A stretch of DNA of 50,809 nucleotides from Anaerotalea alkaliphila (lineage in GTDB: Bacteria > Bacillota > Clostridia > Lachnospirales > Vallitaleaceae), in the NCBI RefSeq assembly GCF_010179735.1, contig NZ_JAAEEH010000022.1, positions 1-50,809 of the forward strand. The letters run 5' to 3'. The position numbers and the translations under genes are program-made. The notes beneath the pieces were generated by a model that had not been told where the DNA came from, made no database searches, and saw only the letters and a program-made list of their open reading frames with translations. This document shows positions 24,532 to 32,881 of the stretch, one piece after another; position 1 is the stretch's first letter; every line of letters begins with the position of its first letter.

Positions 24532-26497
24532 CGACAAGACAAATTACTACAACAGCAGAATACTGGAGATCCTTCTGAATTGCAAATACACGACCAACAA
24601 CCATATCGCCGAGAAAATCGGACTTACGGAGAAGACGGTCAGAAACAGGATTTGCGTGCTGGAAAATTTTCTGGAGGAAAACGGCTTCGGAAGGATCGAA
24701 AAGAAGAGAAGGGTCGGCATCAAACTGGATGTGACGACAAGCCAAAAGCAGAGCCTCCAAGGCCTGGTTGCCGTGAGTTCCAATCTGAGCTACATCCAGG
24801 ATCCGACGGAACAGGTGGACCAGACTATCAAGATGCTTCTGACCATGTCTGCAAACAATGGGCTCACCATGGCGAACCTTGCTTCAAACCTATACGTGTG
24901 TGTCCCTACGGCCACCGGCATCCTGAGGCAGGCGGCAAGCTGGCTGGAGCACTACGGCATCGGGGTCAATTCAATCAGGAACAAGGGATTGCAGCTCGAG
25001 ACCACGGAATTCAACTATCGGATAGCGGTCAAGGACTTCATTCTAGGCAGGGCAAAGACGAATGACCTGACGAAAGCGCTGCAGGATTTCTTCCCTGGTC
25101 TGGATGTGGAAAGCCTCAGGGACATATTGATAAAGACGGAAAACCAGTGGCGGCTGGAATTTGTCGAATGCTCCTTCAAAGAAATCTGGGTGTATCTGTG
25201 CCTGTCCATTTACCGGAAAAACAGCAGGCTCAAGATGGAGTTGGAGTCGATGCCTGAAGAAGCCGAAATGCTCCAGAAATACAATGAATATGCATTCGCC
25301 AAATCCATCTACGAAAAAGTCGAAAGGATTTTCAACTACACCGCAGCAAAGGAGGAAATCGATTTCCTGGTGGCGCAAATCCTATGCTCCAACCTTCTCG
25401 ACGGCAACATGTCGGACAGCAAGGCGCAAGGTGTAAAGGAATACGACAACAAGTTGCGGCAGTTCGTGAGGAAAATCATCGAGACCATCGGCAATGTCAT
25501 CAACGTAGACCTGACAGATGATGAAAAGCTGTATGAAGGGCTATTGCTCCATATCAGGCCGGCCATCTTCCGGATGCGCTATAGGAACAGCGCGCAATCG
25601 GAAACGCCCCTCCAGTACGTGAAAAAGGATTACAAAAAGGTCTATTGCGCCTCGTGGGTGACCAGCATCATGTTTGAAGAATATTATAACGTGCAAATCA
25701 CCGAAGACGAACTGATCTATATCACCCTTTACATCCAGTCTGCGGTGGAAAGGAAAAAGAGACCGTTGAAGGCGGTGCTGGTCACCAACATGGGAATGGG
25801 GCATACGCAGTTCATCAGTGAAAAAATCAGGAAGCACATCCCGCAAATCGAATGCATCCGTTGGGTGAGCGCACACGACTTCAGGGTGTCCGCCCATAAG
25901 GACATGGACATCATTTTTGCCCCGGAAAAGCATGGGATTGACGACCGCAGAGTTGTGGAAATCGCCCCAATTTCCCTGGATGCGTCCATGCAGTCGATCA
26001 AGGAGAGGATCGATGGCATCCTCAAGGACAGCCTGCAGAACAAGGAAACGTCGGGCATTTACTTCCACGACCTATTCGATCCCGAGTTGATCCTAAAGGA
26101 TGTGGACATTACGGACAAGGGCGGCCTGATCAGGATGATGACGGAACGGTTGGAGAACAAGGGTTTCGTCACATCGAAATACCACGACAGCGTGCTGGAG
26201 CGGGAAGGGGCGACCACCACCTCAGTGGGAAACGGCGTAGCCATTCCACATGGCAACATGCTGGAGGTGAACGAGTCCAAGGTGCTCATCGCAACGCTGA
26301 AGAATCCCATCCTATGGCATGGGGACATGGTAGATGTCATTTTCCTGTTGGCAGTCAAGATGGATTCGCCTCACGAAATCAAGAGAATCCAGCAATTCTA
26401 CAAGCACTTCATCTACCTGACCGACAGCGACGAGAAAGTGGACCGTCTGAGGAACCTGTCTTCTGAAGCCGACATCTACAAATATTTGATCAGATAG
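24524..26497 (+). CDS. PRD-domain PTS-controlled transcription regulator with EIIB and EIIA domains
   Basis: Activator of the MtlR/ManR/LicR type whose activity is set by PTS phosphorylation of its PRD and EII-like domains. The 657-residue protein has an N-terminal helix-turn-helix (NNHIAEKIGLTEKTVRNRI), an Mga-like second helix-turn-helix near residue 105, two PRDs (about 180-390), an EIIB-like domain (about 415-490) and an EIIA domain (about 515-655) with the phospho-histidine in GVAIPHGNML. The EIIB-like loop reads NMGMGHTQ, so the usual phospho-cysteine is absent. Start TTG 24524 lies six bases after GGGGG (24513-24517) and overlaps the previous gene. Full length, unlike the truncated relative at 10834. 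Confidence 0.9.
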   Translation: MNNDKTNYYNSRILEILLNCKYTTNNHIAEKIGLTEKTVRNRICVLENFLEENGFGRIEKKRRVGIKLDVTTSQKQSLQGLVAVSSNLSYIQDPTEQVDQTIKMLLTMSANNGLTMANLASNLYVCVPTATGILRQAASWLEHYGIGVNSIRNKGLQLETTEFNYRIAVKDFILGRAKTNDLTKALQDFFPGLDVESLRDILIKTENQWRLEFVECSFKEIWVYLCLSIYRKNSRLKMELESMPEEAEMLQKYNEYAFAKSIYEKVERIFNYTAAKEEIDFLVAQILCSNLLDGNMSDSKAQGVKEYDNKLRQFVRKIIETIGNVINVDLTDDEKLYEGLLLHIRPAIFRMRYRNSAQSETPLQYVKKDYKKVYCASWVTSIMFEEYYNVQITEDELIYITLYIQSAVERKKRPLKAVLVTNMGMGHTQFISEKIRKHIPQIECIRWVSAHDFRVSAHKDMDIIFAPEKHGIDDRRVVEIAPISLDASMQSIKERIDGILKDSLQNKETSGIYFHDLFDPELILKDVDITDKGGLIRMMTERLENKGFVTSKYHDSVLEREGATTTSVGNGVAIPHGNMLEVNESKVLIATLKNPILWHGDMVDVIFLLAVKMDSPHEIKRIQQFYKHFIYLTDSDEKVDRLRNLSSEADIYKYLIR

Positions 26498-26508
26498 GGG
26501 GAGTATCC

Positions 26509-26958
26509 ATGGGTGTTAGAGAAATATTGGATGCAAGAATAATCGACCTGAATGTGAAGGCGAACAGCAAGGATGAGGCGCTTAGACATCTAAGCGGATT
26601 GTTGGAGAAGGCCGGATACATCGGGGATGTGGACGAGTTCGTATCGGACATCTATGCCAGGGAATCGGAGGGAATCACAGGGATCGGGCAGCATATCGCC
26701 ATTCCCCATGGCAAGTCCCATTCCGTCACCAATGTGGGGATTGCCATCGGAAAGCTGGACAACCACATCGAGTGGGAGTCCATCGATGAGGAGCCGGTGA
26801 ACATCATCTTTCTTTTCGCAGTTCCCTTCGATTTCGATTACGCCAGGAACCACATGAAATTGCTTGCCGAACTGGCGGGCAAGCTGGGTAGAAGCGATAC
26901 GGTCGAGAACCTGCAGAACATCAAAACATTGGAAGAGCTGCAAAGCATTTTCGATTGA
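26509..26958 (+). CDS. PTS fructose-type IIA component
   Basis: Soluble phosphocarrier passing phosphate from HPr to the IIB subunit. 149 residues of the PTS_EIIA_2 family with the active histidine His67 in GQHIAIPHGKSH. ATG 26509 follows GGGGGAG, 11 bases after the regulator. It completes the IIA-IIB-IIC set of this operon. Confidence 0.94.
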   Translation: MGVREILDARIIDLNVKANSKDEALRHLSGLLEKAGYIGDVDEFVSDIYARESEGITGIGQHIAIPHGKSHSVTNVGIAIGKLDNHIEWESIDEEPVNIIFLFAVPFDFDYARNHMKLLAELAGKLGRSDTVENLQNIKTLEELQSIFD

Positions 26959-26994
26959 GGACACATACATGAGCGGATGAGGAGGGAATTACAT

Positions 26995-27261
26995 ATGGTT
27001 AGTGGAAAAGTAACGGTGATCAACCCATCAGGGCTGCACCTCCGGCCGGCCGGCACGCTGACGCAGATAGCAATGAAGTGCGATTCCGACATCGTGCTGA
27101 TTGCGGACGAGAAGACGGTGGATCCCAAAAGCATCTTGAACCTGATGTCTGCAAGCATCACATGCGGTACGTCGGTCACGGTCCGGTGCGAAGGGAAAAC
27201 AGAAGTTGATGATTTGAAGACGATTGTTGAAGCAATCAAGAGCGGGTTGGGGGAGAACTAG
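26995..27261 (+). CDS. HPr-family phosphocarrier protein (second copy)
   Basis: 88 residues with active-site His15 in NPSGLHLRPAGTL and regulatory Ser46 in DPKSIL. ATG 26995 follows GAGGAGGG. The active-site loop differs from the first HPr (SGLHLRP against TGLHARP), so the two may prefer different partners. Last gene of the fructose-type PTS operon; a long palindrome follows. Confidence 0.9.
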   Translation: MVSGKVTVINPSGLHLRPAGTLTQIAMKCDSDIVLIADEKTVDPKSILNLMSASITCGTSVTVRCEGKTEVDDLKTIVEAIKSGLGEN

Positions 27262-27273
27262 CTACCAGGGAAA

Positions 27274-27323
27274 AAAAGGTGCCAGGCACTGTGAACAAAC
27301 GTTCACAGTGCCTGGCACCTTTT
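27274..27323. repeat. palindrome type B copy 1, also a bidirectional terminator
   Basis: Perfect 23-base arms (27274-27296 and 27301-27323) around the loop AAAC, containing GGTGCCAGGCACTGTGAAC. A-runs and T-runs at the ends make it a terminator for both convergent neighbours. The same palindrome with a one-base-different loop is at 34787-34830. Confidence 0.85.
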
Positions 27324-27344
27324 CCTCGACCGGCTTTTCTTCCT

Positions 27345-28832
27345 TCACTTCTTGTGGTAGTACCGGTTGTACTGGTGTTTCGGCTCCGCGGTGACGTTGA
27401 GCCCCAGCTTCCGGAAGACGTTCTCGTCCACGGCGGGCAGGAGGACGGTGGAATGCAGCTCGCAGCCCTTCAGCTGGGAGAGGGCCTCCAGGGCCCTTTG
27501 GGCCGGTTCGCTGTGGGCGGCGCTGACGGAGAGGGCGATGAGGATCTCATCCGAATGGAGCCTGGGGTTCCTGCTCCCGAGATAGGAGGTCTTCAGGGTC
27601 TGGATCGGTTCCAGGGCCTGGGGGGAGACAAGGTGCAGACCGTGGTCGATGCCGGCCAGCTCCTTCACGGCGTTCAGCACCGCCGCGGCCGACGCCCCCA
27701 GGAGGTCGGAGGTCTTGCCGGTGACGATCCTGCCGTCCTGCAGTTCGATGGCGACGGCGGGATGGCCGGTGGACTCCTCCCGCTCCAGCGCGGGCCGGAT
27801 GACCTTCCTGTCCCCGGTCCTGATCCCCGCCTGCTTCATGAGGAGCTCCAGCTTGTAGAGGACCTCCTTGGAACCGATGCCCTGCTTCAGGTCCGCAAGG
27901 CAGCTGTAGTAGCGCCGTACGATCTCCTGTTTGGCGGCTTCCCTGCAGACATCGTCGTCGATGATGCAGTTGCCCGCCATGTTGACTCCCATGTCCGTGG
28001 GGGAGTTGTAGGGGTTCTCCCCCAGGATGTGTTCCAGCATGGCGTTGAGCACCGGGTAGACCTCGATGTCCCGGTTGTAGTTCACAGCCGGGACGCCGTA
28101 GGCCTCCAGGTGGAAGGGGTCGATCATGTTGACGTCGTTCAGGTTGGCGGTGGCGGCCTCATAGGCGATGTTCACCGGGTGCCGCAGGGGCAGGTTCCAG
28201 ATCGGGAAGGTCTCGAACTTGGCGTATCCAGCCTTGACCCCCCGCTTGTGCTCGTGGTAGAGCTGGGAGAGGCAGGTCGCCATCTTCCCGCTTCCCGGGC
28301 CCGGGGCGGTTACAACCACCAGGGGCCGGCTGGTCTCGATGTAATCGTTTTTTCCGTAGCCGTCCTCGCTGACGATGTGCTCGATGTTGCCCGGATAGCC
28401 CTCGATGTTGTGGTGGATGCAGGTCCGGATGTCCAGCTGCTGCAGGCGTTTCCTGAACTGGTCCGCCTGGGATTCCCCGTTGTACTGGGTGATGACGACG
28501 CTCCCCACATGGAAGCCTTCCCCCTGGAAGGCGTCGATCAGGCGGAGGACATCCTCGTCATAGGTGATCCCCAGGTCTCCCCGCATCTTGCCGGTCTCGA
28601 TGGCGTCCGCGCTGATGACCACAACGATTTCCACCTGTTCCTTCAGCTGCTGGAGCATCTGGAGCTTGCTGTCCGGCACGAAACCGGGAAGGACCCTGGA
28701 GGCGTGGTAGTCGTCGAAAAGCTTGCCGCCGAACTCCAGGTAGAGCTTGTCCCCGAAGTCCGCAATCCGTTTCCGGATGTGGTCGGACTGCATCTTCAGA
28801 TACTTGTCGTTGTCGAATCCAATTCTCATCAT
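27345..28832 (-). CDS. DUF1846 (UPF0371) family protein
   Basis: Member of a conserved cytosolic family found in Firmicutes and other anaerobes, of unproven function; a structure of a relative suggests a nucleotide- or metal-linked enzyme. The 495-residue protein begins with [20 protein letters not shown], has a glycine-rich loop [20 protein letters not shown] near residue 178, and [15 protein letters not shown] near 275, all typical. Length is normal for the family. ATG 28832 follows AGGAG with five-base spacing, with a second ATG right after it. It is a single-gene unit. Confidence 0.92.
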   Translation of the reverse strand: MMRIGFDNDKYLKMQSDHIRKRIADFGDKLYLEFGGKLFDDYHASRVLPGFVPDSKLQMLQQLKEQVEIVVVISADAIETGKMRGDLGITYDEDVLRLIDAFQGEGFHVGSVVITQYNGESQADQFRKRLQQLDIRTCIHHNIEGYPGNIEHIVSEDGYGKNDYIETSRPLVVVTAPGPGSGKMATCLSQLYHEHKRGVKAGYAKFETFPIWNLPLRHPVNIAYEAATANLNDVNMIDPFHLEAYGVPAVNYNRDIEVYPVLNAMLEHILGENPYNSPTDMGVNMAGNCIIDDDVCREAAKQEIVRRYYSCLADLKQGIGSKEVLYKLELLMKQAGIRTGDRKVIRPALEREESTGHPAVAIELQDGRIVTGKTSDLLGASAAAVLNAVKELAGIDHGLHLVSPQALEPIQTLKTSYLGSRNPRLHSDEILIALSVSAAHSEPAQRALEALSQLKGCELHSTVLLPAVDENVFRKLGLNVTAEPKHQYNRYYHKK

Positions 28833-28862
28833 TTCGTCTCCTTATCGTTTCACATGTCCAAA

Positions 28863-28868
28863 AGTATA
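28863..28868 (-). promoter_or_regulatory. extended -10 promoter for the DUF1846 gene
   Basis: On the minus strand TATACT preceded by TGC, 30 bases before the start codon; no clear -35 box. Confidence 0.55.
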
Positions 28869-28892
28869 GCACAGGGCAGGCATCCTGACCAG

Positions 28893-28917
28893 ATGGGGAT
28901 GCCTGCACCGTCCCCAT
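28893..28917. repeat. short palindrome type E
   Basis: ATGGGGA (28893-28899) and TCCCCAT (28911-28917) flank an 11-base loop. It lies between divergent genes and is another REP-like candidate. Confidence 0.45.
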
Positions 28918-28945
28918 ATCCCTGGAATCTTTCCTCGAAATGTGA

Positions 28946-28951
28946 GATAAT
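28946..28951 (+). promoter_or_regulatory. extended -10 promoter for the dikinase gene
   Basis: GATAAT preceded by TGA; TGGAAT at 28923-28928 is a possible weak -35 with a 17-base spacer. A type A palindrome lies just downstream, between promoter and gene. Confidence 0.5.
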
Positions 28952-28966
28952 TGAATCAATCGGATT

Positions 28967-28979
28967 GGGGCCTGACCCC
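28967..28979. repeat. REP-like palindrome, type A copy 2
   Basis: GGGGCCTGACCCC in the leader of the dikinase gene. Confidence 0.6.
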
Positions 28980-29031
28980 AAAAGGAAAAGGTGCTCCCCA
29001 TGGACAAGCAACCTTGTAGGAAGGAGTCGCA

Positions 29032-31527
29032 ATGATCAGACGGTTGACGGAGATTTCGGAGGATGATTTCGGCTTGGTAGGCGGAAAGGCCTACAATCTG
29101 GGGAAGATGATCAGGGAAGGCATCCCTGTGCCCGATGGATTTGTGGTGACAGCGGATGCCTATGCGGCCTACAGCAGCAAGGGCTGTTTTCCGGAGGGAT
29201 TGGAAGGGATGCTTGCCGAGGAGGTGGAGCGCCTTCGGGGGAGCAGCTTTGCGGTCCGGAGCAGTTCGACGCTGGAGGACTTGCCGGGAGCGAGCTTTGC
29301 AGGACAGTACAGCAGCTATCTGAATGTTTCGAAACCGGAACTGGAGGAGGCCGTCGTGCGCTGCTGGGAGTCCTTTTGGAACGAGCGCGCGGTGGAATAC
29401 AGGGAAAGGTTCAAACTGACGCACGGGGTTTCCCAATGCGTCATCATCCAGGAAATGGTCGATGCGGATGTCTCGGGCGTCGTGTTCACGGCCAACCCCA
29501 TGAACGGGAACAGGAACCAGATGGTCGTGAACGCATCCTACGGCCTAGGGGAGGCCATTGTCGGCGGCCGTGTGGACCCGGACCAATATGTTTTGGACAA
29601 GGCCACCGGAGAGGTCATGGGACAAGAGATATCCGTCAAAAAGACAGCCTGCGTTTACGGGGAAAAAGGCACGGCGTATGTACCCGTAGAGGAGGGAAGG
29701 AAGACGGAACCTGCGCTAAGCGGCGGGCAGTTGGGCCTGTTGCTGGAGTTGGGGAAGAGAATCGAAAACGCGTTCGAGAGTCCCCAGGACATGGAGTTTG
29801 CCATAGACCGGAAGGGCCGCCTGCACATCGTCCAGTCCAGGGACATCACCACCTTGTACCCGGTGGAGGCTTTGGAGCAGGACGGGAAGCTGAGGGCGTA
29901 CCTGTCGGCGGGGACGGTGCTGTTGGGAATGAAGGAGCCCTTCACCCCGCTGGGGTACGACATGATGAGCCAGATGTTCCCTACCATCCTCAACGTGATG
30001 ACGATGAAGAAAAAACCGCTGGATGACCGCTTTGTGAAGTATGCGGGATGCAGGATCTATGTGGACATGACGTATCTCCTGTCCAACGGGTTCGTCTCCA
30101 GGCAGTTCGCCAACGCCTTCAGCGGCAATGACCTGCCGTTGAAGGACGTGATGAACGGGGTCATACGCAAGTACGGAAAGGTCTTCAGGCATCAGGGCGT
30201 GAGGTTCAGGATCCCTCTGGGCGTGTTCAAATACGGCATGGCCATGGGGGCGGCGGTCAGGCGGATCAAAAAGGTCCCGATGGAGCAGCGGTATGCGAGC
30301 ATGGTCCGGGACGGCAATGAAGTCTACGATAGGTTGAGCGGGCAGAGGAAAACGTTGGCATCCTTGGAGGAAAAGGTGCGGTTCAGCCGGCAATGCCTGG
30401 TGGACGCCTTCCTACTGTCCCAAAAGCAGGCGGTCTACTGCACCGAAATGACCGGCTTCGCGGGAATCAAGAAGAGGGTGGACAAAATGTACAAGGACCG
30501 TTTTGACTTGGGACTGCTTGGCCAATCCCTGCCGGGGTGCGTGACCCAGGAGCTGACGATCAGGCTGAACGAGGCTGCCCGGCATTTCGACAGCCAGCAC
30601 ATGGAACCCCATGCGCAAAGCCCTAAAGTGCAAGAAATCCTCCGGCGCTTCGGACACCGGGGGAATACGGAGATGGACTTCGGAACGAAGCGGTGGGCGG
30701 AAGATCCGGAGTTCCTGCTGGACCAGATCCGCAGCTACAGGACCGACCAGGCCTATGACAGGAACCTGAGGGATATCGAGGGGAAGCGGCAGCGGGCCGA
30801 GGAGCTGATCGAAGAGATCCATCAGGCGGTCGAAAAGGACCATGGCTTGAGGAAAGCGGAAAAACTGAAAAGGCGGATGTTGGACTACCGCAGCGTGGCC
30901 GGCATGCGGGAATACCCCAAATACGACATCGTCAGGATGTTGGGTCTGGCGAGGAAGGTGATGCTGGACCTGGGGGAAGAGCTTGTGGCGGCCGGGAAAC
31001 TGGAGCAGGCGGAAGATGTCTTTTATCTGAGACGGGAGGACCTCCTGGGGGTCGATGCCCTTGCACCAACAGGGATGGGACCGGTCAAGAAGAAAATGGC
31101 GGAGAACCGAAGGCTCCATCAAAGGGAAATGGCGCGTGTCCGCATTCCCAGATTGCTGGTGAACAACGGGGAAGCGTACTATTCGGCGCACCGGATCGAC
31201 CCGGACAGCAAAGTGCTGCAGGGCATGCCGCTGTCGCCGGGAATTTGTGAAGGCAAGGTCAGGATCGTCATGGACCCCAAGTCGGAGGTTCTGGAGAAAG
31301 GGGAAATCCTGGTGACCGAAAGCACCAATCCATCCTGGACCCCTCTTTTCGCAACGGCAGGGGGTCTGATCATGGAGTATGGAGGCCCGGTCAGCCATGG
31401 CGGGATCGTCGCCAGGGAATATGGGATCCCTGCGGTGGTGGGGATCCCAAGCGCCTCCGGCCTGCTGAAGAACGGCCAACACGTGCGGGTGAACGGGGAG
31501 ACGGGCGTGGTCGAGATCTTGGGATGA
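29032..31527 (+). CDS. PEP-synthase / rifampin-phosphotransferase-like dikinase
   Basis: Predicted to transfer a phosphate from ATP through a swivelling histidine to an acceptor. The 831-residue protein has the ATP-grasp-like PPDK N-terminal domain (GLVGGKAYNLGKM, FAVRSSSTLEDLPGASFAG, VVFTANP, GLGEAIVGG, QSRDIT; about 1-290), a long middle domain and the C-terminal PEP-utiliser domain with phospho-histidine His789 in YGGPVSHGGIVAREYG. Rifampin phosphotransferases share this order and a similar length, whereas true PEP synthase has a large C-terminal TIM barrel that is missing here. Antibiotic inactivation is thus possible but the acceptor is unknown. ATG 29032 follows AAGGAGT. Confidence 0.85.
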   Translation: MIRRLTEISEDDFGLVGGKAYNLGKMIREGIPVPDGFVVTADAYAAYSSKGCFPEGLEGMLAEEVERLRGSSFAVRSSSTLEDLPGASFAGQYSSYLNVSKPELEEAVVRCWESFWNERAVEYRERFKLTHGVSQCVIIQEMVDADVSGVVFTANPMNGNRNQMVVNASYGLGEAIVGGRVDPDQYVLDKATGEVMGQEISVKKTACVYGEKGTAYVPVEEGRKTEPALSGGQLGLLLELGKRIENAFESPQDMEFAIDRKGRLHIVQSRDITTLYPVEALEQDGKLRAYLSAGTVLLGMKEPFTPLGYDMMSQMFPTILNVMTMKKKPLDDRFVKYAGCRIYVDMTYLLSNGFVSRQFANAFSGNDLPLKDVMNGVIRKYGKVFRHQGVRFRIPLGVFKYGMAMGAAVRRIKKVPMEQRYASMVRDGNEVYDRLSGQRKTLASLEEKVRFSRQCLVDAFLLSQKQAVYCTEMTGFAGIKKRVDKMYKDRFDLGLLGQSLPGCVTQELTIRLNEAARHFDSQHMEPHAQSPKVQEILRRFGHRGNTEMDFGTKRWAEDPEFLLDQIRSYRTDQAYDRNLRDIEGKRQRAEELIEEIHQAVEKDHGLRKAEKLKRRMLDYRSVAGMREYPKYDIVRMLGLARKVMLDLGEELVAAGKLEQAEDVFYLRREDLLGVDALAPTGMGPVKKKMAENRRLHQREMARVRIPRLLVNNGEAYYSAHRIDPDSKVLQGMPLSPGICEGKVRIVMDPKSEVLEKGEILVTESTNPSWTPLFATAGGLIMEYGGPVSHGGIVAREYGIPAVVGIPSASGLLKNGQHVRVNGETGVVEILG

Positions 31528-31540
31528 AGGATATCTGCCT

Positions 31541-31553
31541 GGGGCCTGGCCCC
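31541..31553. repeat. REP-like palindrome, type A copy 3
   Basis: GGGGCCTGGCCCC, perfectly symmetrical apart from the centre, 14 bases after the dikinase stop codon. Confidence 0.6.
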
Positions 31554-31595
31554 AATGGGAACCGGACGAAAATTCTTCGACCGGTAAGATTGAAT

Positions 31596-31616
31596 CGGAC
31601 GAAAAATTATCGTCCG
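31596..31616. repeat. short palindrome type C
   Basis: CGGACGA and TCGTCCG around a 7-base A+T-rich loop; a related CGGACGAAAATT also lies 32 bases upstream at 31563. It precedes the 43-codon remnant. Confidence 0.5.
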
Positions 31617-31634
31617 GAAACAGGAGGTGGCGTC

Positions 31635-31766
31635 GTGTTTGAAAATTGGTTGTTGGGTGAAACCAAATACATCGAGTACCAGCAGTCCTATGCGGCCACT
31701 TTGTTGAAAACGGTCAGCGCATATGCGAATTTGTTGTCTTGCCAAAGGTCCAATTGGATGGGATGA
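31635..31766 (+). pseudogene. N-terminal remnant of an AlbA_2 (Schlafen-like) domain protein
   Basis: 43 codons from GTG 31635, with AGGAGGTGG immediately upstream, encode ETKYIEYQQSYAATLLKTVS, AYANLL. This closely resembles the opening of AlbA_2-domain DNA-binding proteins (typically EYK-S--KTLLKTVSAFAN), which then continue for several hundred residues. Here the frame ends at once. The ribosome binding site is intact, so a short peptide may still be made. Palindromes lie on both sides (31596, 31826). Confidence 0.6.
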
Positions 31767-31825
31767 CAGGGTCTTCCGGGTCAGCTGACCGATTGGACCG
31801 GTTGACGGAGAGAGAAAGCAGGCTT

Positions 31826-31838
31826 GGGGCCTGACCCC
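31826..31838. repeat. REP-like palindrome, type A copy 4
   Basis: GGGGCCTGACCCC, identical to the copy at 28967, between two gene remnants. Confidence 0.6.
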
Positions 31839-31846
31839 AAAGGAGG

Positions 31847-32002
31847 ACCTTCCTCCCCCCGGAGCATCTGGAGGAGCTGCGGAGGGAGCTGAACCTGGTG
31901 GGGGCGCTCACCATCGGGGGTACCTACGACAACTGCATGGCCTTCTACGAGGTGCCGGTAATCAACGTCTTCCCCCTGCTGGACCCCGATGGATGGGAAT
32001 AA
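31847..32002 (+). pseudogene. C-terminal remnant of an unrecognised gene
   Basis: The frame ending at TAA 32000-32002 encodes about 50 protein-like residues (LEELRRELNLVGALTIGG, CMAFYEVPVINVFPLLDPDG) with codon use like the backbone, but a stop lies just upstream within the type A palindrome and there is no start. It seems to be the surviving end of a gene truncated at the repeat. It ends 12 bases before the methyltransferase start. Confidence 0.45.
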
Positions 32003-32014
32003 GGAGGTGACCCC

Positions 32015-32848
32015 ATGGACAAGCCGGTGCTGACCAGGGAAATGGAAACGCTCTACATCCCGCTGTTCGCCAAGGCCGAGCAGATGAAGAGGAAGAAGCC
32101 CCTGCTGGTGGACAAAAAGGCGGTGGAGATCGCCAACGGGAGCGGCTACGACTTCGCCAGGCTGAAGATCCCCGGGAAGACTAGCCTCATGGTCTGCCTG
32201 CGGGCGAGGATGATTGACGAGCATGTGCGGGACCTGCTGGAGCAAAACCCAGAGAGCCTGGTGCTGCATCTGGGATGCGGGCTGGATTCCAGGCATGACC
32301 GGATCGGGGAAAGCCGCGCTGACTGGTACGACGTGGACTTCCCGGAGGTGGTCGGGGTCCGGAAGCTCCATTACCAGGAGACGGACAGGTACCACATGGT
32401 GGGTTCCTCCGTCCTGGAGAAGGGCTTCCTGGACCGGATTCCGGATGCGGATGGAAGGCCGGCGGTGGTGGTGGCGGAGGGGCTGCTCATGTACCTTTCG
32501 GAGGACGAGGTCCGGAGCCTGCTGGGGAACCTGAGGGACAAACTGGGGAGCTACCGTCTGGTCTGCGACGTGTTCAGCACCTATGCCGCCAGGAGGATGC
32601 AGGGGCACCCGTCCATCAAAAGGACCGGGGCGAGGATCCGCTGGGGCATCGACCGGGTGGAGGCGCTGGAAGCCTGGGGGCTGGGGCTTGAAGAGGTTAG
32701 GGAACACTTTTTCACGGAAGGCAGGGCGCTGGAGGGATTGGGGCCCGGGATGAAGTGGGTGTTCAAGCTGGCCGGCCGGTTCCCGGTGGCCAAGAAGGCC
32801 CACCGGGTGGTGACCTGTTTCGTAGGGCCAGGCCCCAAAGGGGCGTGA
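32015..32848 (+). CDS. class I SAM methyltransferase, leucine carboxyl methyltransferase (LCM) family
   Basis: Predicted O-methyltransferase using S-adenosylmethionine; LCM relatives in bacteria act on small carboxylates or tetracenomycin-type polyketides. The 277-residue protein shows SLMVCLRARMIDEHV, the SAM-binding VLHLGCGLDSRHDR near residue 85, DVDFPEVV and VAEGLLMYLSEDEV near 150-165, all typical. ATG 32015 follows AAGGAGGTGA. The last residues (VGPGPKGA) are encoded by a type A palindrome, so the original end was replaced or extended by the repeat. The substrate is unknown. Confidence 0.88.
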   Translation: MDKPVLTREMETLYIPLFAKAEQMKRKKPLLVDKKAVEIANGSGYDFARLKIPGKTSLMVCLRARMIDEHVRDLLEQNPESLVLHLGCGLDSRHDRIGESRADWYDVDFPEVVGVRKLHYQETDRYHMVGSSVLEKGFLDRIPDADGRPAVVVAEGLLMYLSEDEVRSLLGNLRDKLGSYRLVCDVFSTYAARRMQGHPSIKRTGARIRWGIDRVEALEAWGLGLEEVREHFFTEGRALEGLGPGMKWVFKLAGRFPVAKKAHRVVTCFVGPGPKGA

Positions 32849-32852
32849 CCCC
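32825..32852. repeat. REP-like palindromes, type A copies 5 and 6 in tandem
   Basis: GGGCCAGGCCCC (32825-32836) and GGGGCGTGACCCC (32840-32852) separated by AAA. The first forms the last codons of the methyltransferase gene. Paired REPs of this kind are the usual form handled by RAYTs. Confidence 0.6.
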
Positions 32853-32881
32853 AAACCAAACCATACAAAGGAGGAGACCCC

